A DNA stretch of 64,000 bases. Source: Brachynemurus nebulosus (taxonomy: Eukaryota; Arthropoda; Insecta; Neuroptera; Myrmeleontidae). Of this stretch, positions 1 through 12,301 are shown piece after piece. Where the stretch lies: positions 754,001 to 818,000 of the forward strand of contig JAPWDM010000008.1 in NCBI GenBank assembly GCA_035578155.1. Reading direction: 5' to 3'. Under the pieces are notes generated by a model. That model was not told the origin of the DNA. It saw only the letters and a list, made by a program, of their open reading frames with translations, and did no database searches. The position numbers were made by a program, and so were the translations under genes. The first letter of the stretch is position 1; every line of letters starts with the position of its first letter.

Positions 1-18
1 AAAAAACAATTTTCTTTA

Positions 19-260
19 AGGTAAAAGCCCCCATTATGGAACGGTATCTAATACTGGAACAGTTTTGACATTTACATATTTATTTCTTTAATTAAGTAAG
101 TAAACATTAAATGCGAGGTGAATTTAAATTGAAAAACAATCATTCTATTAATAATCATTTTTGTTATATCAGAGGTTTCTTTCAGAAATAATTTCATTAA
201 TATGTAAATGTCAAAACTGTTCCAGTATTAGATACCGTTCCATAATGGGGGCTTTTACGT
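19..260. mobile_element. MITE with 60-bp perfect terminal inverted repeats
   Basis: Bases 21-80 and 199-258 are exact reverse complements, and the match continues with one mismatch to 19 and 260. TA lies immediately outside both ends (17-18, 261-262). This is the target-site pattern of Tc1/mariner-type transposition. There is no coding capacity. The perfect arms suggest recent insertion or gene conversion. Confidence 0.85.
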
Positions 261-262
261 TA

Positions 263-1789
263 TATGATTAATTTTTTTATTGTTTTGTAAAGTACACTAG
301 AGGCGTGTTTCATGTTAATAATTGTTAATTGGTTTTTTTTTTCAGGTGAAACAGTTCACGTAAGTATACCTATAGAGAATATTTTGATTAATGATCCCAA
401 TTTTGTGATTAGCAATACACACAATAAAAGTAAAAAATTAGAATAAAATAGTATTAAATGCCAAGTTAAACAATTATGCAAAAAAAATGAGTGAATGCTT
501 GATGGGTTTTTTCCGTTGTGTAATAAATTTTAAATTACATCATTTCATTCTTAAATTAATTGTAGTATACAGCACGTTATGGTATACACAATACACAATT
601 AAAATTAGAATTAAGTGATGTTGTTTATTTGCGTCAAATGCAATTATGGTAATTAAACCACTATTACGGGAAATGAGAATGTAGTAAATATGTAAAATGC
701 TATACAGGGTGGATTTTAAATCAATCAAAAAAAAAAAAAAAAAAAACATTATTCAGGAATGGATTGTTTATTATTTATGGGAGAAGTCTGGTGTAGACAG
801 TCTGAAAACAGGTTAAAACACCAAGTACGTGTCAGACACGCATTCAGTTAGGATTTCTTAGTAGCTTGAATTTTTTGTAGCTTCTATTTTCGAATTCTCA
901 AATTTTCTTTTGGTGAGACTTTTCTTTGGAACACTAAAAAAATTTTATTGGAATCAAAATTAGAAATCGATACAGAATTTTTCTAAATTAATTTTTTTAT
1001 TGGTAACCATTACTAATTAGTGAAATTATTTGAATAATCCATTACTAATAATGTTAATTGTAATAGCCATGTACAACAATATAAACTATATACAGTCAGG
1101 GCCGGAGTAAAATATGGGGGCCCTCGGGAGAAGCCAAAAATTTTTCTCTAGAAATACACTTGACGAGTAAAAAAAAAGCTTTTTTACTTCTCCCGGATCC
1201 TTACCAAAGATTCCGGACCTATTTATAAATCCGGGCCCCCGGAGTAGCTAGAGGTACTAGTGGAACATGATTATTCCCGGAAAACTATTTTTGATATGAA
1301 TTACCGTCTATAAACAAAGTATCTAAATTAGATCTCATTGGCTGATCTTGAAATGATGTCATCGGCTCACGTAATGTGCGTTTCGATATTTGCTTAAAAG
1401 TGTGAAAATTTATTGGGAGAAAAGTCAAAAATATTTTCTACTTACTACAAAAGAATTAAGAGAATTTTATCCATTGCATTGAAAGGCACTGAATTATGGA
1501 TGTTTTATAGTTCAGTAAGTATACATAGAGACAAACATTCGGTATTGATCTGGTTTGCTTACCTTCAATCATCTGTAGTCCAGCCAAAAAAAAACATATC
1601 AATGTTATAATTTAAAGAAAAAATCAATTAAATGAAATAATATGATATCAACTATACTCGGGACAAATTAGACAAACTAGACACCATATAATTTGTTTTT
1701 TTCATAGTCTGTCTGTTTAAAACTGGGTCGTTTATTGAGGGGACTACTTCAACTCTTTAAAATAAAAATAACGAATTCCACAATTTTTC
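263..1789. other. Non-coding AT-rich stretch
   Basis: No gene is visible. It holds a transposon-like terminus (TATACAGGGTGG near 700), an A20 run at 727-746, an inverted fragment of a dispersed motif (824-851, also at 8033, 34378 and 42770), and a GC-rich stretch at 1092-1250 whose GGGCCCCC-type ends could be an old hAT-like remnant. Short open frames here look like chance. Confidence 0.5.
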
Positions 1790-1899
1790 TCGAAAAACAA
1801 TTGTTCCTCAAAATAATGGTTCAAAAGCCAGTCTTATGTGATATGTTCCGCTGTTTCAAATGGCGTAACTTTGACGAAAAATCCCCAGGAAGACGTTTT

Positions 1900-2073
1900 T
1901 CTGGACATCGGACGTGTCTAAATGAAGAATTCATTCAATGGTTTAGCATTTTTAACATTTTCATTAACGTTTTCATAAACATAGAATGTTTCGTTCGAAA
2001 GTTATCATGTTGAAACAAATTTTGTGTCCCAATCCCGGGGCATTTCTCACCATGCCTTCTGGAAATTCGCTAT
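1900..2073 (+). repeat. Degenerate Helentron-like family fragment, right half
   Basis: It is a diverged, old copy of the family found complete at 59974-60475. It keeps the CATCGGACGTGTCT block, the TTCGTTCGAAAGTTATC block and the terminal TCTGGAAATTCGCTA. The (TA)n core is gone. Confidence 0.65.
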
Positions 2074-2129
2074 ATTAAACTTTAATTTTTTAGTAAGATA
2101 AAACTCATGTATATCAACTCCCATAAGAA

Positions 2130-2455
2130 TATTATAGTTTTTTCATTTTTACCAAGGAAAAAAGTTAGGACAGATTTTTACAGCGAAAAAAATGGTACAA
2201 AACATTTCATTGGTCATTTCAGTGTAGGTAAACATGATAAAAACGAGACAACAATTCGTATTGGTAAATTTAACTGATTTCAGAACCATAGTAGCGATGT
2301 ATTAAATAAAATAGGAATATGAATTATATCTAGGTACTAATTTATTCGTTAAATTGTCTTACCGTATTACACTTGAGTTTTATATTTTTTCTGAATAAAA
2401 GCAACTTTCGTTAGACAAACTCAAAATTTATTCGAAAAAATTCAAACCTCTCGTG
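2130..2455 (-). repeat. Dispersed repeat, inverted relative of 60710-60990
   Basis: Read on the minus strand, this matches 60710-60990 over most of its length. Shared blocks include the TAAGACAATTTAACGAATAA and ATGGTTCTGAAATCAGTT regions. A third partial copy lies near 52030-52140. I do not recognise the family. Confidence 0.65.
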
Positions 2456-2735
2456 TAAAAATAAGTGCTTAAAATTTAGATTGGTGCTGCAAACAGTAAA
2501 ACCTGATTTTGCAAGTAACTTCAATGGATTAGCACTATTTTAATTGAAATATTACCGAATCAGATTGAACTAAAAATTAAAATTCTTCTAAAACACTTAT
2601 ATTTAAATTACCTTAGAACTGATTAACTTTAACCCTGTTATATTTAATATTATTAATTTCAGAAAAATAATAACTGTTGATCTTTAAAATACATAATTAG
2701 AATGATTCTGTATTTTTTACCCTATAATTATATAA

Positions 2736-2740
<5 letters not shown>

Positions 2741-2828
<88 letters not shown>
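2741..2828. repeat. (TA)n microsatellite
   Basis: A pure TA dinucleotide run of about 88 bp. No Helentron-like flanks are visible around this tract. Confidence 0.95.
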
Positions 2829-2834
<6 letters not shown>

Positions 2835-4103
2835 ATTGTTTGTGCTAACCGAGTTAATATTGCTAGCTGGCTGAGTTGTATTTTTGCTTCAATATATATT
2901 TCGTAATTAATTAATTTATAGCTAGCTAGCTTATTATATGATCAGCTAATTATTTATTAACACATGGAGGCAAGGCTAATTGACAATAAAGTAGTACAAA
3001 TATTTTACGGAAAGTATCTTCTTGTGTAATCGCTGTTTATACATATATTAAGGGGCACTGACCCTTTAGAGAATCACTAAATTTCAACAAAACTGGGGTA
3101 ATTGTGAAATTTATTTTTTTTCGAGGTATGGAACCCTAAAGCAAAACAACTGTTTAAAATATTCTACGGCGCCAATCACTACATTTTGATTTTTTGGAAA
3201 AAATTTTATTTCTCGGAAAAACCGATTATTTAATAAAAATGATTACAATCGTATAATTTTTTTTCCTTGATTTACAAAAAATATTATTATAATTTTCATA
3301 TTAATATTTACGAAAAACATAATCTTGATGGCATTAAGTTAACCTTTCCGTAAAAATTACCGTAAATCGGACTAAATTGGTACGAATTAAAACTTCACAT
3401 CTTTTTTTGTGTATTTCTTTAAATATTAACAATGTATACTAACGTTAATATTACAGTAATTAAAATTTTTAAAAGTATTCCTGATTTTTAAAAGAAAGCC
3501 AGTCGGGGTAAATCGGGGTCAAAAGAGACGATGAAAGATTTGGAGTGATCAGTAGGGCTTACCAAAATTGAAGCTAAAATGCAATATGAATTCCAAAGAA
3601 GGAATAATACATCATAATTTTGTATAGAACTGAACGTAAAATCTAAAGTTTATAAAGTACAGAAATATACGTATAGAATTTAATGTGCTTATAAAAATCT
3701 CTAATAACCAGGCAACCTTGATAGTGGGTTATTCTATGTTCGTCTCTAATCACTCTACATTAGTCTTTTTATACTTGACAGAATGTCTCTATTCACCCAT
3801 ATACTATCTCTATTCACCCCTCTCCCGTCCATAATAATTTTCAACTTAACCCAAAATTCGACTCCTCATGATTCCTTCTTTAAAAAAGAAAAAGAAAGAA
3901 GAGTTTGTAGTTTTCTATTCTCATATATGTTTCAAGGTTCCTAAAAATTCGATTAAATAACAATTTATTCATAAAAACACCAAAATATTTTGTCTAATTG
4001 TAGACGTCAATTTAAATTGATTTTTTTTTTTTTTTGATATTTTTCATCCAGTTTCAAGCTTAGTCACTACTGCTACACCAAAGTATGATTATTTTACTTT
4101 ATA
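2829..4103. other. Non-coding stretch, nothing recognised
   Basis: AT-rich sequence with homopolymer runs. No open frame of note, no inverted termini and no repeat of another part of the window that I could see. Confidence 0.4.
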
Positions 4104-5181
4104 CAGAGTTAGTCATAAGTATGGAAACGGTGAAATATCTCAGCGGCAAAGCATTTTTGGGATAATCATGGTGACAAAAGTTCCGTCATTTTTTACAGCG
4201 CCCGATGGTGACCTTGACTTTGACCTCAAGGTCAAGAATCAAGGTCATATCAAGGTCAACTCCGTTTTTTTTAAATGGCAACACCCCTTTTTGACCTCGG
4301 AAATGGAAAGAGCAGAAAATTTTGCATCCGAATATGACCTTGAAGTCAATGATCAAGGTCAAATTAAGAATCAAATGCTGATTTTACTGTAATTTTTAAT
4401 TGAAATTTCTACTGTAATTTTTTTAATTTTGATGTCCCATAGTAAGTGTAGACAGGATGTAGACCTGTGCAGTAGGTGTAGCCAAAATGTAGACGTGCGC
4501 ACAAGGTGCAGGTACGATGTAGACGTGCGCAGTAAGTGAAGTTGGTAGGAATGAAGTTGAAGGAAGAATAAAAAAATGAAATATTTCAAAATTATCCCAT
4601 AAAATTGTAACTTTAAAATATTGGACTCTATAGGCTAACTTGTTCGTCTAATATGTTGTAAGGTTATAATTTTATGTGATAACTTTGAAATATTTCATTT
4701 TTTTATTCTTCCTGCAACTTCATTCCTACCTACTTCACTTACTGCGCATGTCTACATCCTACTTGCACCTAATGCGTACGTCTACATCCTAGCTACACCT
4801 ATTGGGCAGGCCTACATTTTGGCTATACCTACCACGCAAGTCTGCATCCTACTGCCGAACGATAAAATTAAAAAAATTACAGTAGAATTTTTAATTAAAA
4901 ATTACAGTAAAAATCAGCATTTGTCCTTGATCATTGACTTCAAGGTCATATTCGGATGGAGAATTTTTTGCTCTTTCCATTTCCGGGGTCGAAAAGGGGG
5001 GTTGCCATTTGAAAAAACCGAGTTGACCTTGATATAACCTTGATCCTTGACCTTGAGGTCAAAGTCAAGGTCACCATCGGATGCGCCGTAAAAAATGACG
5101 GAACTTTTGTCACCATCATTTATCCCAAAAATGCTTTCCCGCTGAGATATTTCACCGTTTCCATACTTTTGACTAACCCTG
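4104..5181. mobile_element. Large foldback (palindromic) TIR element
   Basis: Both ends share the same roughly 45-bp inverted terminus (CAG-GTTAGTCA-AAGTATGGAAACGG and onward). TA flanks each end (4102-4103, 5182-5183). Inverted similarity continues through nearly the whole element and centres near 4645. The inner arms carry degenerate tandem units of about 30 bp built on ATGTAGACGTGCGCAGTA. There is no transposase. The open frames inside are palindrome artefacts. Confidence 0.85.
4209..5073. promoter_or_regulatory. Array of TCAAGGTCA nuclear-receptor-like sites inside the foldback
   Basis: Perfect TCAAGGTCA, on either strand, occurs at 4209, 4226, 4239, 4250, 4335, 4353, 4940, 5024, 5048 and 5065. 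Extra AGGTCA half-sites lie at 4292 and 5056. TCAAGGTCA is the known extended half-site of monomer-binding nuclear receptors such as FTZ-F1 and ERR. Actual binding is inference. The mirrored layout follows from the palindrome, but the six sites in the left arm are separate from each other. Confidence 0.4.
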
Positions 5182-5183
5182 TA

Positions 5184-5602
5184 TGTTTGCCTTCGAATCT
5201 AGTATTTTTAAATCAACTTCATGAATAACTTTCCACATTTTGCCCCCAATTAACTCCCACTTACGGTATTTGAAACTTTATGGTAGATATCATATTATGC
5301 ATACATAAATATATCTCTAATCATGTTAAATTAATCATTTTCTGAAAATGTATTACAAGATTTATAATAATTAATGACTTATAACTATTTACGAATGGAA
5401 AGTGTATTATATTGAAGGTACACATATTTGTTGATTGTGAATCATATTTGAATGATCGATAGGCGTGCTTTCGGGGCTCTGGGCTGGATATAGTACGTCG
5501 TACTACAAAAAGGTAAAATGCATGATTAATGTTTTATTGGAAATAAAAATTTTGATTTGAAAATTATCATATGAATATATTTTACAAAAAAATACATACA
5601 TA
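5184..5602. other. Non-coding stretch, nothing recognised
   Basis: AT-rich spacer between two mobile elements. No gene or repeat identified. Confidence 0.4.
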
Positions 5603-5732
5603 TTAGCGAAATTCCAGAATGGAAATTCAGCTATTACCGCCGATGTCATGACACGACTTGAGCCCGAGACTATGGCAGAAATTTGTTTTGAGGTCCCTAG
5701 AACCCAAAATCAACATTCACTAAAATTTATAT

Positions 5733-5812
<80 letters not shown>

Positions 5813-6126
5813 TTATGTATCAGCACGATAACTCTCGAACGAAATGTCCTAGGTTTATGAAATTTGGTGAGAACGTTGGAAGTCCAAAAATCTTGGATGA
5901 GTTCTTCAGCTAGACACGTCGGATGCCAGGAACATGGTTTTTGTTCTTGCAAAAAATTAGTTTTTTGCCAAAATTTTCACTTATTCAAAAATTTTTGCGA
6001 AATTTTTTACAACATTTAGCCAAAAGCTCTTTAAACTATTCTTCTATGTCAACTAGTTTTCGAGAAAAACTAATTTTTATAAATGGAAATTCGGTATGTT
6101 ATGCAGGATGCTGCGACAGGGGTATT
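5603..6126 (-). mobile_element. Full-length Helentron-like non-autonomous element
   Basis: A complete copy in reverse orientation. It starts at 5603 with the reverse of the GAAATTCGCTAA terminus and carries the (TA)n core at 5741-5808. It ends at 6126 with the reverse of the TACCCCTGTCGCAGC terminus. The subterminal inverted words TAGCGAATTTCC and GGAAATTCGCTA are largely present. Compare 59974-60475. Confidence 0.75.
5741..5808. repeat. (TA)n core of a Helentron-like element
   Basis: A pure TA run at the invariant core position of the family. Confidence 0.95.
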
Positions 6127-8187
6127 GATTTTTAAAAAATTCAAAGAAAATTTTGATGAAATATTTTAAAGGATTATGCCCCTCTAACGAATCGTAGGTA
6201 CTAGAAAGTGAAGATGTACGTTTTTATCACGTATCACATTATGTAGCTGGGGGTATTATTAAAATAGATAAAATAGTCCCTAGTAAAAGAAATTTTTACT
6301 TTTGGATGTAGATTCAAAAAAATGAAAAAAAAAAATTATAGGTACCAGTTACTTTATTGGGCTAACTTTATCCCGAACGTTGTACAAAACCCCAGTTATT
6401 GAAGAATCCGAAGACGTCACCCATATGCGTGTTCACTCCACATTTGGGCAGCTTTTTTCATGCCTAATCAACAAATTTAATATCGAAACAGATTAAAGAA
6501 TTTTATTGTAAATGTTTTTCAAAATATACAGAGCTTCTTTGTTTTCTTTTTTAAGTTTTTCAATCCTTTCTTCGGAATAGTATTAAGAAATCAGACTGGG
6601 TACGTCTTTGGTTTTTAATCTGGAACAAAAAACAAGTTTTTTTTGTTCTAAGTACGACTAGACTTCGAAAGTACCCAACGGAATTATAAAAATTTTTTTT
6701 TAATAAAAATTCCACATTTTAAGAAAAGGAATTCTTTTGGTCAAAAATTTAACTATTTAAAAATACGTTTACAAATTATCTCAAAATTTTTATGTAATTC
6801 ACAAGGATTTGCTTGGGGCCAGCTTAAAAAATCTAGTTCCAAGATGAACACGTTTAATATTTGTATGTACATATTAAAGCACTTTGTTCCCTTGAGTTTT
6901 TTTTTGCTTCAGCAGACAGCGACTGTTCCGAAAATTCTATGTGACATACATTATATGGACCCAGTTAGAGGACCCAACATCTTTTCCCGCTTTAAAACTC
7001 ACCGTACCTTATTTTTAAAATTCTAATATATAGTTAATTCTAGTGTAGTATAGCCCCTTAATAAAAAAAAAATTTGAAATACAGTTGAATATGATAATTC
7101 AAAGCACATGATTAATTAAACCAATTAATAAACTCCACATATAATCGAATTTAAAATCCATTACAATAAAAAATTGTTCCCAATTTGATCGTGACAGTCC
7201 ATTTACAAATCCTAACGATACCGAAGCGACCCCCTCTCCTAGTCGACCACATATTTAAAACGAATTATGAATTATTGCGAAAAAAATTTTTTTCCTGTTA
7301 ATTGAATGGTGATACAATAATGCAGTAAATTTTGACAAAAAAAATTATTATATTAATTTTTTGTTTCAAAAAATCAACATTTCATCAAAAAAAAAAATCA
7401 ATATTGCAAAATTTGAATAGAAATTAAATTTCAAATTAATGATAAAATTATTAAACAAAAAAATTCATAAATTAAATTTTTACCAATAATAAAAACTTAA
7501 AGGTCATTATTTTTATTTGACTATAAGCAAAAAAAAAAAACAATAATTTCATATTTTCTCGTAATAAATAATAAAAAATAAATAAATAAGCAAAAATTAA
7601 TAATAATAAATTTTTACCTTTTATATTATAATTATTTTTTTTGCAAATTTTTCCTTTTCTTTGTTAATTAATTTTTTTTTTCTTTTGTAATAAATTGCAA
7701 AATTTTTACAATTATGTGACTGTGGCTGACTGACCAAGCGACCCATGTGTGGCACTGGCACATGGAAATTTTTGAAGTCGTAAACACAAAACAACTTGTA
7801 TTTTAATTTTTGATCCTTAGGGTGCCGTAGATAAAAATATTGAAACTCGTGTTTAACCTTAAACCTCGTTTGTGAAACAGTGAACTTCAGAGTACCTACT
7901 TGGGTCGATAATTTTAAGATATTACGTAATTGGTCCCCATAGTAACAAGTTATGAGTGAATATTGTCGAATATATTTCACGATGAATTGTAGGTACTTAT
8001 TTCAAAAGTTGTCAAAAATTCAAGCTACTGGCTACGGAACCCTGATGTAGTGCGCGTCCAACGCGTACTTGGTAATTTTTTAAGAAAATTTTCAAAATAA
8101 AATTTTAAATAACAATATTGTCTTTTTGGAAGAAGGTTTAGTCAGTTGAGACTTAAGGGTTAAGGGGTCTTTTACAAGTGATGTGCT
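6127..8187. other. Non-coding AT-rich stretch
   Basis: There are many A and T homopolymers. A 119-codon minus-strand open frame (7621-7980) shows no family motif, ends in a lysine/isoleucine low-complexity tail, and runs beside the dispersed GGAACCCT repeat at 8033-8083. I treat it as non-coding. Confidence 0.45.
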
Positions 8188-8852
8188 AGAAAAAAGAAAC
8201 TTTTTGGGGAATTTTTTTTTTGGGGAAACTATTTATTGTATCTAATAAAAAAAGTTTTGTACATTAAAGTACATATTATAGTTAATGTATTTTGAACTTT
8301 TTCTTTCTGTCTGTCCTTCCATCGGCTCTTCTAGGCCTGTTGAATGCCACATGTAAATTTTGTAATTGAAAACGGTACCAACGATTCAAAAAAAAAGCTG
8401 TAAGTCCGATTGGATTAAAATTGGATGCAATCTCTTTATTATAGTGTTTTCTGTAAGACTATTTAGAATCAGCCCATCAGACCTCATACATTTTTTTGGC
8501 GTCATTTTGAATAAAATGTATGAAAAAATGTTCCATTTTTTGACCTTTCCGGCGTTTTATAAAATCGAATCTTTTATATCGAGGGCTGATTCTAGATAGT
8601 CTTATAAAAAACACCATAATAAAGAGAATGCATCCAATTTTAGTCCAATCGGACTAATCGATTTCTTTGAATCATTGGCACCGTTATTTTTTAGGTCTGT
8701 GATCTTTAACAAGCTTACAAGGGCAGATGGCTGATCAAAAATAAAAGAAAAAATATTCAAGATACACTTAATTAGATGTACTTTAATGTAAAATTTTTTT
8801 TCATTACGATAAATAGTTTTCCACCGAAAAATTCCAAAAAAGTGTTTTTTTT
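8188..8852. mobile_element. Foldback element (imperfect palindrome)
   Basis: The left arm (8188-8500) and right arm (8550-8852) are imperfect inverted copies. For example, ATTGGATGCAATCTCTTTAT at the left mirrors ATAAAGAGAATGCATCCAAT at the right. There is no coding capacity. The exact termini are uncertain. Confidence 0.65.
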
Positions 8853-10146
8853 TTTAATAGCATATGTTATTTCAACTTAAAAAATATGTTAAATTTTCCC
8901 TTCAAGGTTCACGAATCTCTCTACTGTGACAACAGTGACATTTTAATGCTTCAGTAATTTAAACATTTTGAAATTGTTTTACCTTAATTAAAAACTTCAA
9001 GGTCTATTCCCCTTAACAATAATTGGCTTCGCACTTAATGTTTAATTTTTTTCCATTTTTTAAATAAAATTTCAATTCTTTTCTACGAATGAATGACTTT
9101 CGTGTTGGAAAAAAATAAATAAATTATTAATTTATTAATTTATTGTAAAGTCAGTCGGTAACACAATTGTCTGCAATACCTACCTATTCGAGGTAATAAT
9201 TTATACCGAATTTTTAATATTTTGAGAATGAGTTAGCACAAATCAAGTATTAATAATTTTTTGTAATTAACAATAAATAATAGTCGAATAAAAAGCTATT
9301 ATTACTTAAAGGTTACATTTCTTTTCATTATTTTTGTAATTTAGTTTTGGAAATAAAAATTTAAAATAAATCGGTCAAGAGTGAGTCGGGCCCGCACATT
9401 TAGGGGCCCGTACAGTGATCAATTAATAGATCAAATGTATATTGTGTACATATGTGTTTTAAATTGTTTTATTATTGCAAAAATATGTAATTCATAATAT
9501 TGTAAATTATAATTTTATTTATTTTTAGATAATTATAATAATTATAATATTGCATTTACATTTCATTGTGTTTTAATGTTGTCTAGATAAAATAATACAG
9601 TAATTAAAGTATCTATACAGTAATAAAATAAGAAATATGTGTAAATGGAACAGTCATTGCATAGTAGTTACGGTAGTCTATACCATGCATAAATTTAATA
9701 GATAATACGAAGTATATCTACTGATTGTCTGCGCGGCGAAGAGTCCTAATGGCCTGCACGAAGAGCAGGAGAGGAGAGGGGACTGATGCTTAGAGACAGG
9801 CATTTAAAAATTTAAACTCTCAATTACTACATATTTTATTAATAGAATTTATTTTTTGTTAATAACGAAAAATAAAAAAAAAAAAAAACATACTTTATTT
9901 AACAAATAAAAATCATATGAATAATTTCTAAATATTCAAGAAAAAATATGTTGTTTCTTACAATCTCAATTAATATCGATTTTAATTAAACCCATATCGT
10001 TTAAAATTAATATATTTGTCAAATTTTTTTTGCTATCTGTTGCAATGAATATTTAAATATATAAAAATCCTGTAATTTGCAAATTGATGCTATTAATTAT
10101 TAATAGTTTATTTAAAGTACGTATAAAATGTACAAATTTGAATATT
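8853..10146. other. Non-coding stretch with one dispersed repeat
   Basis: No gene. At 9368-9418 lies the dispersed motif AATCGGTCAAGAGTGAGTCG followed by a GGGCCC-flanked hairpin. Relatives occur at 47146, 47386, 47586 and, inverted, at 58081. Confidence 0.45.
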
Positions 10147-10150
10147 TTAA

Positions 10151-10799
10151 GGTACCATAACAGTGTGATCGGCCGAAAAATAGTCAATTTTCGCGATTTT
10201 TTTCCGGATGGTTAGGATGGGGGGAATGGGGACGAATTTTTTTTTACGATTAATACCACTATTTGACAATACCAAAATATTTTTTTTATTTATTTTTATT
10301 TATTTTTTTATAATTACTATAATTTTTTGATAAAAGTGTCTTTAAAAAGGGACGGATATCGGTGTCCACGATTGCGGCTGCAATTTTCATTTGGAAAAAG
10401 TCAAATAGATTATCAATCTGCAGGTAAGCCGCTATGTACCTATGGAAGCTTTTTTTTTGAAATTTTCCTATTTTTCCACACGGAAAACTATAAAAAAATT
10501 TATACGTTTTATTTAAACCGTCGCCATTTTTTTCAAATTTCAAGAAAACGAAAATTTTTCCAAATGAAAACTGCGACCGCAATCATGGGCACCGAATTTC
10601 GCCCTTTTTTAAAGACACTTTTATCAAAAAATTATAATAATTATAAAAAATAAATAAAAATGAATAAAAATATATTTTTGTATTGTTATCTAGTGATATT
10701 AATCGTAAAAAAAATTCATCCCCATTCCCCCATCCTATCTATCCGAAAAAAAATCACGAAAATTGACAATTTTTCGGTCGATCACACTGTGATGGTACC
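10151..10799. mobile_element. Foldback element flanked by TTAA
   Basis: TTAA lies at 10147-10150 and 10800-10803. Between them the sequence is an imperfect palindrome centred near 10475. Its termini are GGTACCATMACAGTGTGATC and its arms run to the centre. A diverged relative is at 54603-55249. TTAA duplication is typical of piggyBac-type elements, but the termini do not start CCC, so the family is open. Confidence 0.75.
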
Positions 10800-10803
10800 T
10801 TAA

Positions 10804-11198
10804 ACAACAAATTGTCTTATAAAATATTATTTGTTACTGGTTTAGAAAAAGATATTTTGTTGAAAAAAGACAGATCACGATATAGACAATGACAGCGTCA
10901 AGATTCTTCATCACTCAGACAATCAGTAATAAATTATTACATGAAACTGTCACATTTATTAGTAATTATTTAAATATTATGGACAGCAATTAATTACTTT
11001 TTATTTATTCAGAAATGCCGCACTTGTACTGCCACCAAAATTTGAGGCTAGAAGTGTGACAGAAATTTGTTTTAAGGTTCCTGGAATGTGGAAATGACAT
11101 TTACCAAAGTAAGTAAATTTGAAATGAATAAGTAATTTTTAAAATTTCCAAAAATATATATATAAAAATATTTGCTCTGCTTTCTAAGAATTCCCCTA
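10804..11198. other. Spacer, nothing recognised
   Basis: AT-rich, no gene. A short block near 11058 (GAAATTTGTTTTAAGGTTCC) resembles the right half of the Helentron-like family and may be a relic. Confidence 0.35.
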
Positions 11199-11407
11199 TA
11201 CCGTGTGAGTTTTTTGAGAGTTGCCATTTTTATTACAGCCAAAATTGTATATGATAGAAATGGTACTGGAAACGGTTCTTTTTTTGGATGTAATTGAAAT
11301 GTAACCAACCAGAACACTGTCGGTTGAAGTAGCCTCAAATACATATGCATATTTTTACCGCCTAGTTGATAAATTCAAGAAAAATTCAAAAAATAAACGG
11401 GGGTAAA

Positions 11408-11500
11408 TAGTATATTGTGCAATAAGTGCGGGAAATTGTCGATTGCCCACGAAAGCGCTTGGGTGGGCAATCGACAATCCCGCACGAGTTGCACATACTA
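11408..11500. repeat. Long hairpin inside the TIR element
   Basis: The core arms GTGCGGGAAATTGTCGATTG (from 11426) and GGCAATCGACAATCCCGCAC (to 11485) pair with a 2-nt bulge. The pairing extends outward through ATAGTAT and ATACTAT. Confidence 0.75.
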
Positions 11501-11720
11501 TTTTTTATTACGAATTTCACATACTTTTTTCTATTATTATCACTATTTTTGACATTTTTATTACTTTTTAAAATAATATTTTTAAGTGTTCGTCTTTTTT
11601 TGACATTTTTATTACTTTGCTGGTGGTTTCTATACAAATAATTATGAAATATTTATTAAATGAAAAACCAAGAGGCGGCTTTGCGTGTTTTAATTAAATT
11701 TTGCGTGTTTTAATGTCAAT

Positions 11721-11752
11721 TTGCGTGCGGAAAGTTTTCTTTCCGCACGCAA
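11721..11752. repeat. Perfect 14-bp stem-loop
   Basis: TTGCGTGCGGAAAG and CTTTCCGCACGCAA are exact inverted copies around a TTTT loop. It lies inside the same TIR element. Confidence 0.75.
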
Positions 11753-12301
11753 AAAAGTATGCGGGAAGAGTAACAGTGGGCAAACAGTTATTTTGCGTAC
11801 AGAAATGTGTACGCCAAGTTAGTACTTCTCCCGCATGAGTAATAAAAAAAATGTTTCATTTATGTTTTTAATTGATATATAAGATCAGTTTTATATAGGT
11901 ATAGTCTCATTTAAAGATCTATAAGTTTGTATCATAGATCAACGGTTTGGCTGTAATAAAAGTGGCAACTCTCAAAAAACTCACACGGTATTCTGTGGTA
12001 CACTCATTTATCAATTTTTACTTAGATTTGTACAATTTATTGTCTTTTAGGCAGAAGGTTTTCAGGTCTACATCTGTCTGTGATTGAATTGTATACTTTT
12101 TATTACATTTTATGATTTTTAGTGTTCCATATCAAAACTGACAAAATGGAATTTCAGTGTTGGTCCGAGCAAAACTTGGCATAGACGAACGGATAGTGCA
12201 GTAAATTCATAAGTGCTTCATTTTGTCAATTTTGATAAGGAATACTAGTTAGGTATTTTTGTCAAAAGGAGTCTTAATAGCATTAGTGAATTTTTATCGA
12301 C

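Larger units (their letters stand above)
11201..11988. mobile_element. TA-flanked TIR element, 788 bp
   Basis: The 40-bp termini beginning CCGTGTGAGTTTTTTGAGAG are inverted copies with one mismatch. TA flanks both ends (11199-11200, 11989-11990). The interior has strong hairpins and no transposase. A single terminus of the same family is at 26380-26548, and a related one is near 23657. Confidence 0.8.

Noticed and set aside
4168..4392. Overlapping frames on both strands in the 4-kb foldback
   Set aside because: Mirror-image products of the palindrome and its GACCTTGA words, not proteins.
5648..5952. Open frames rich in alternating Tyr-Ile on both strands
   Set aside because: They are translations of (TA)n tracts, as are those at 40566, 42124, 57296, 57451, 57702 and 60142. 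The tracts never contain stops in these frames, so length means nothing.
7621..7980. 119-codon minus-strand frame
   Set aside because: No motif, low-complexity end, and adjacent to dispersed repeat sequence.
10286..10653. Frames on both strands in the 10-kb foldback and at 54905-55261
   Set aside because: They mirror each other because of the palindrome and recur only in the related element.
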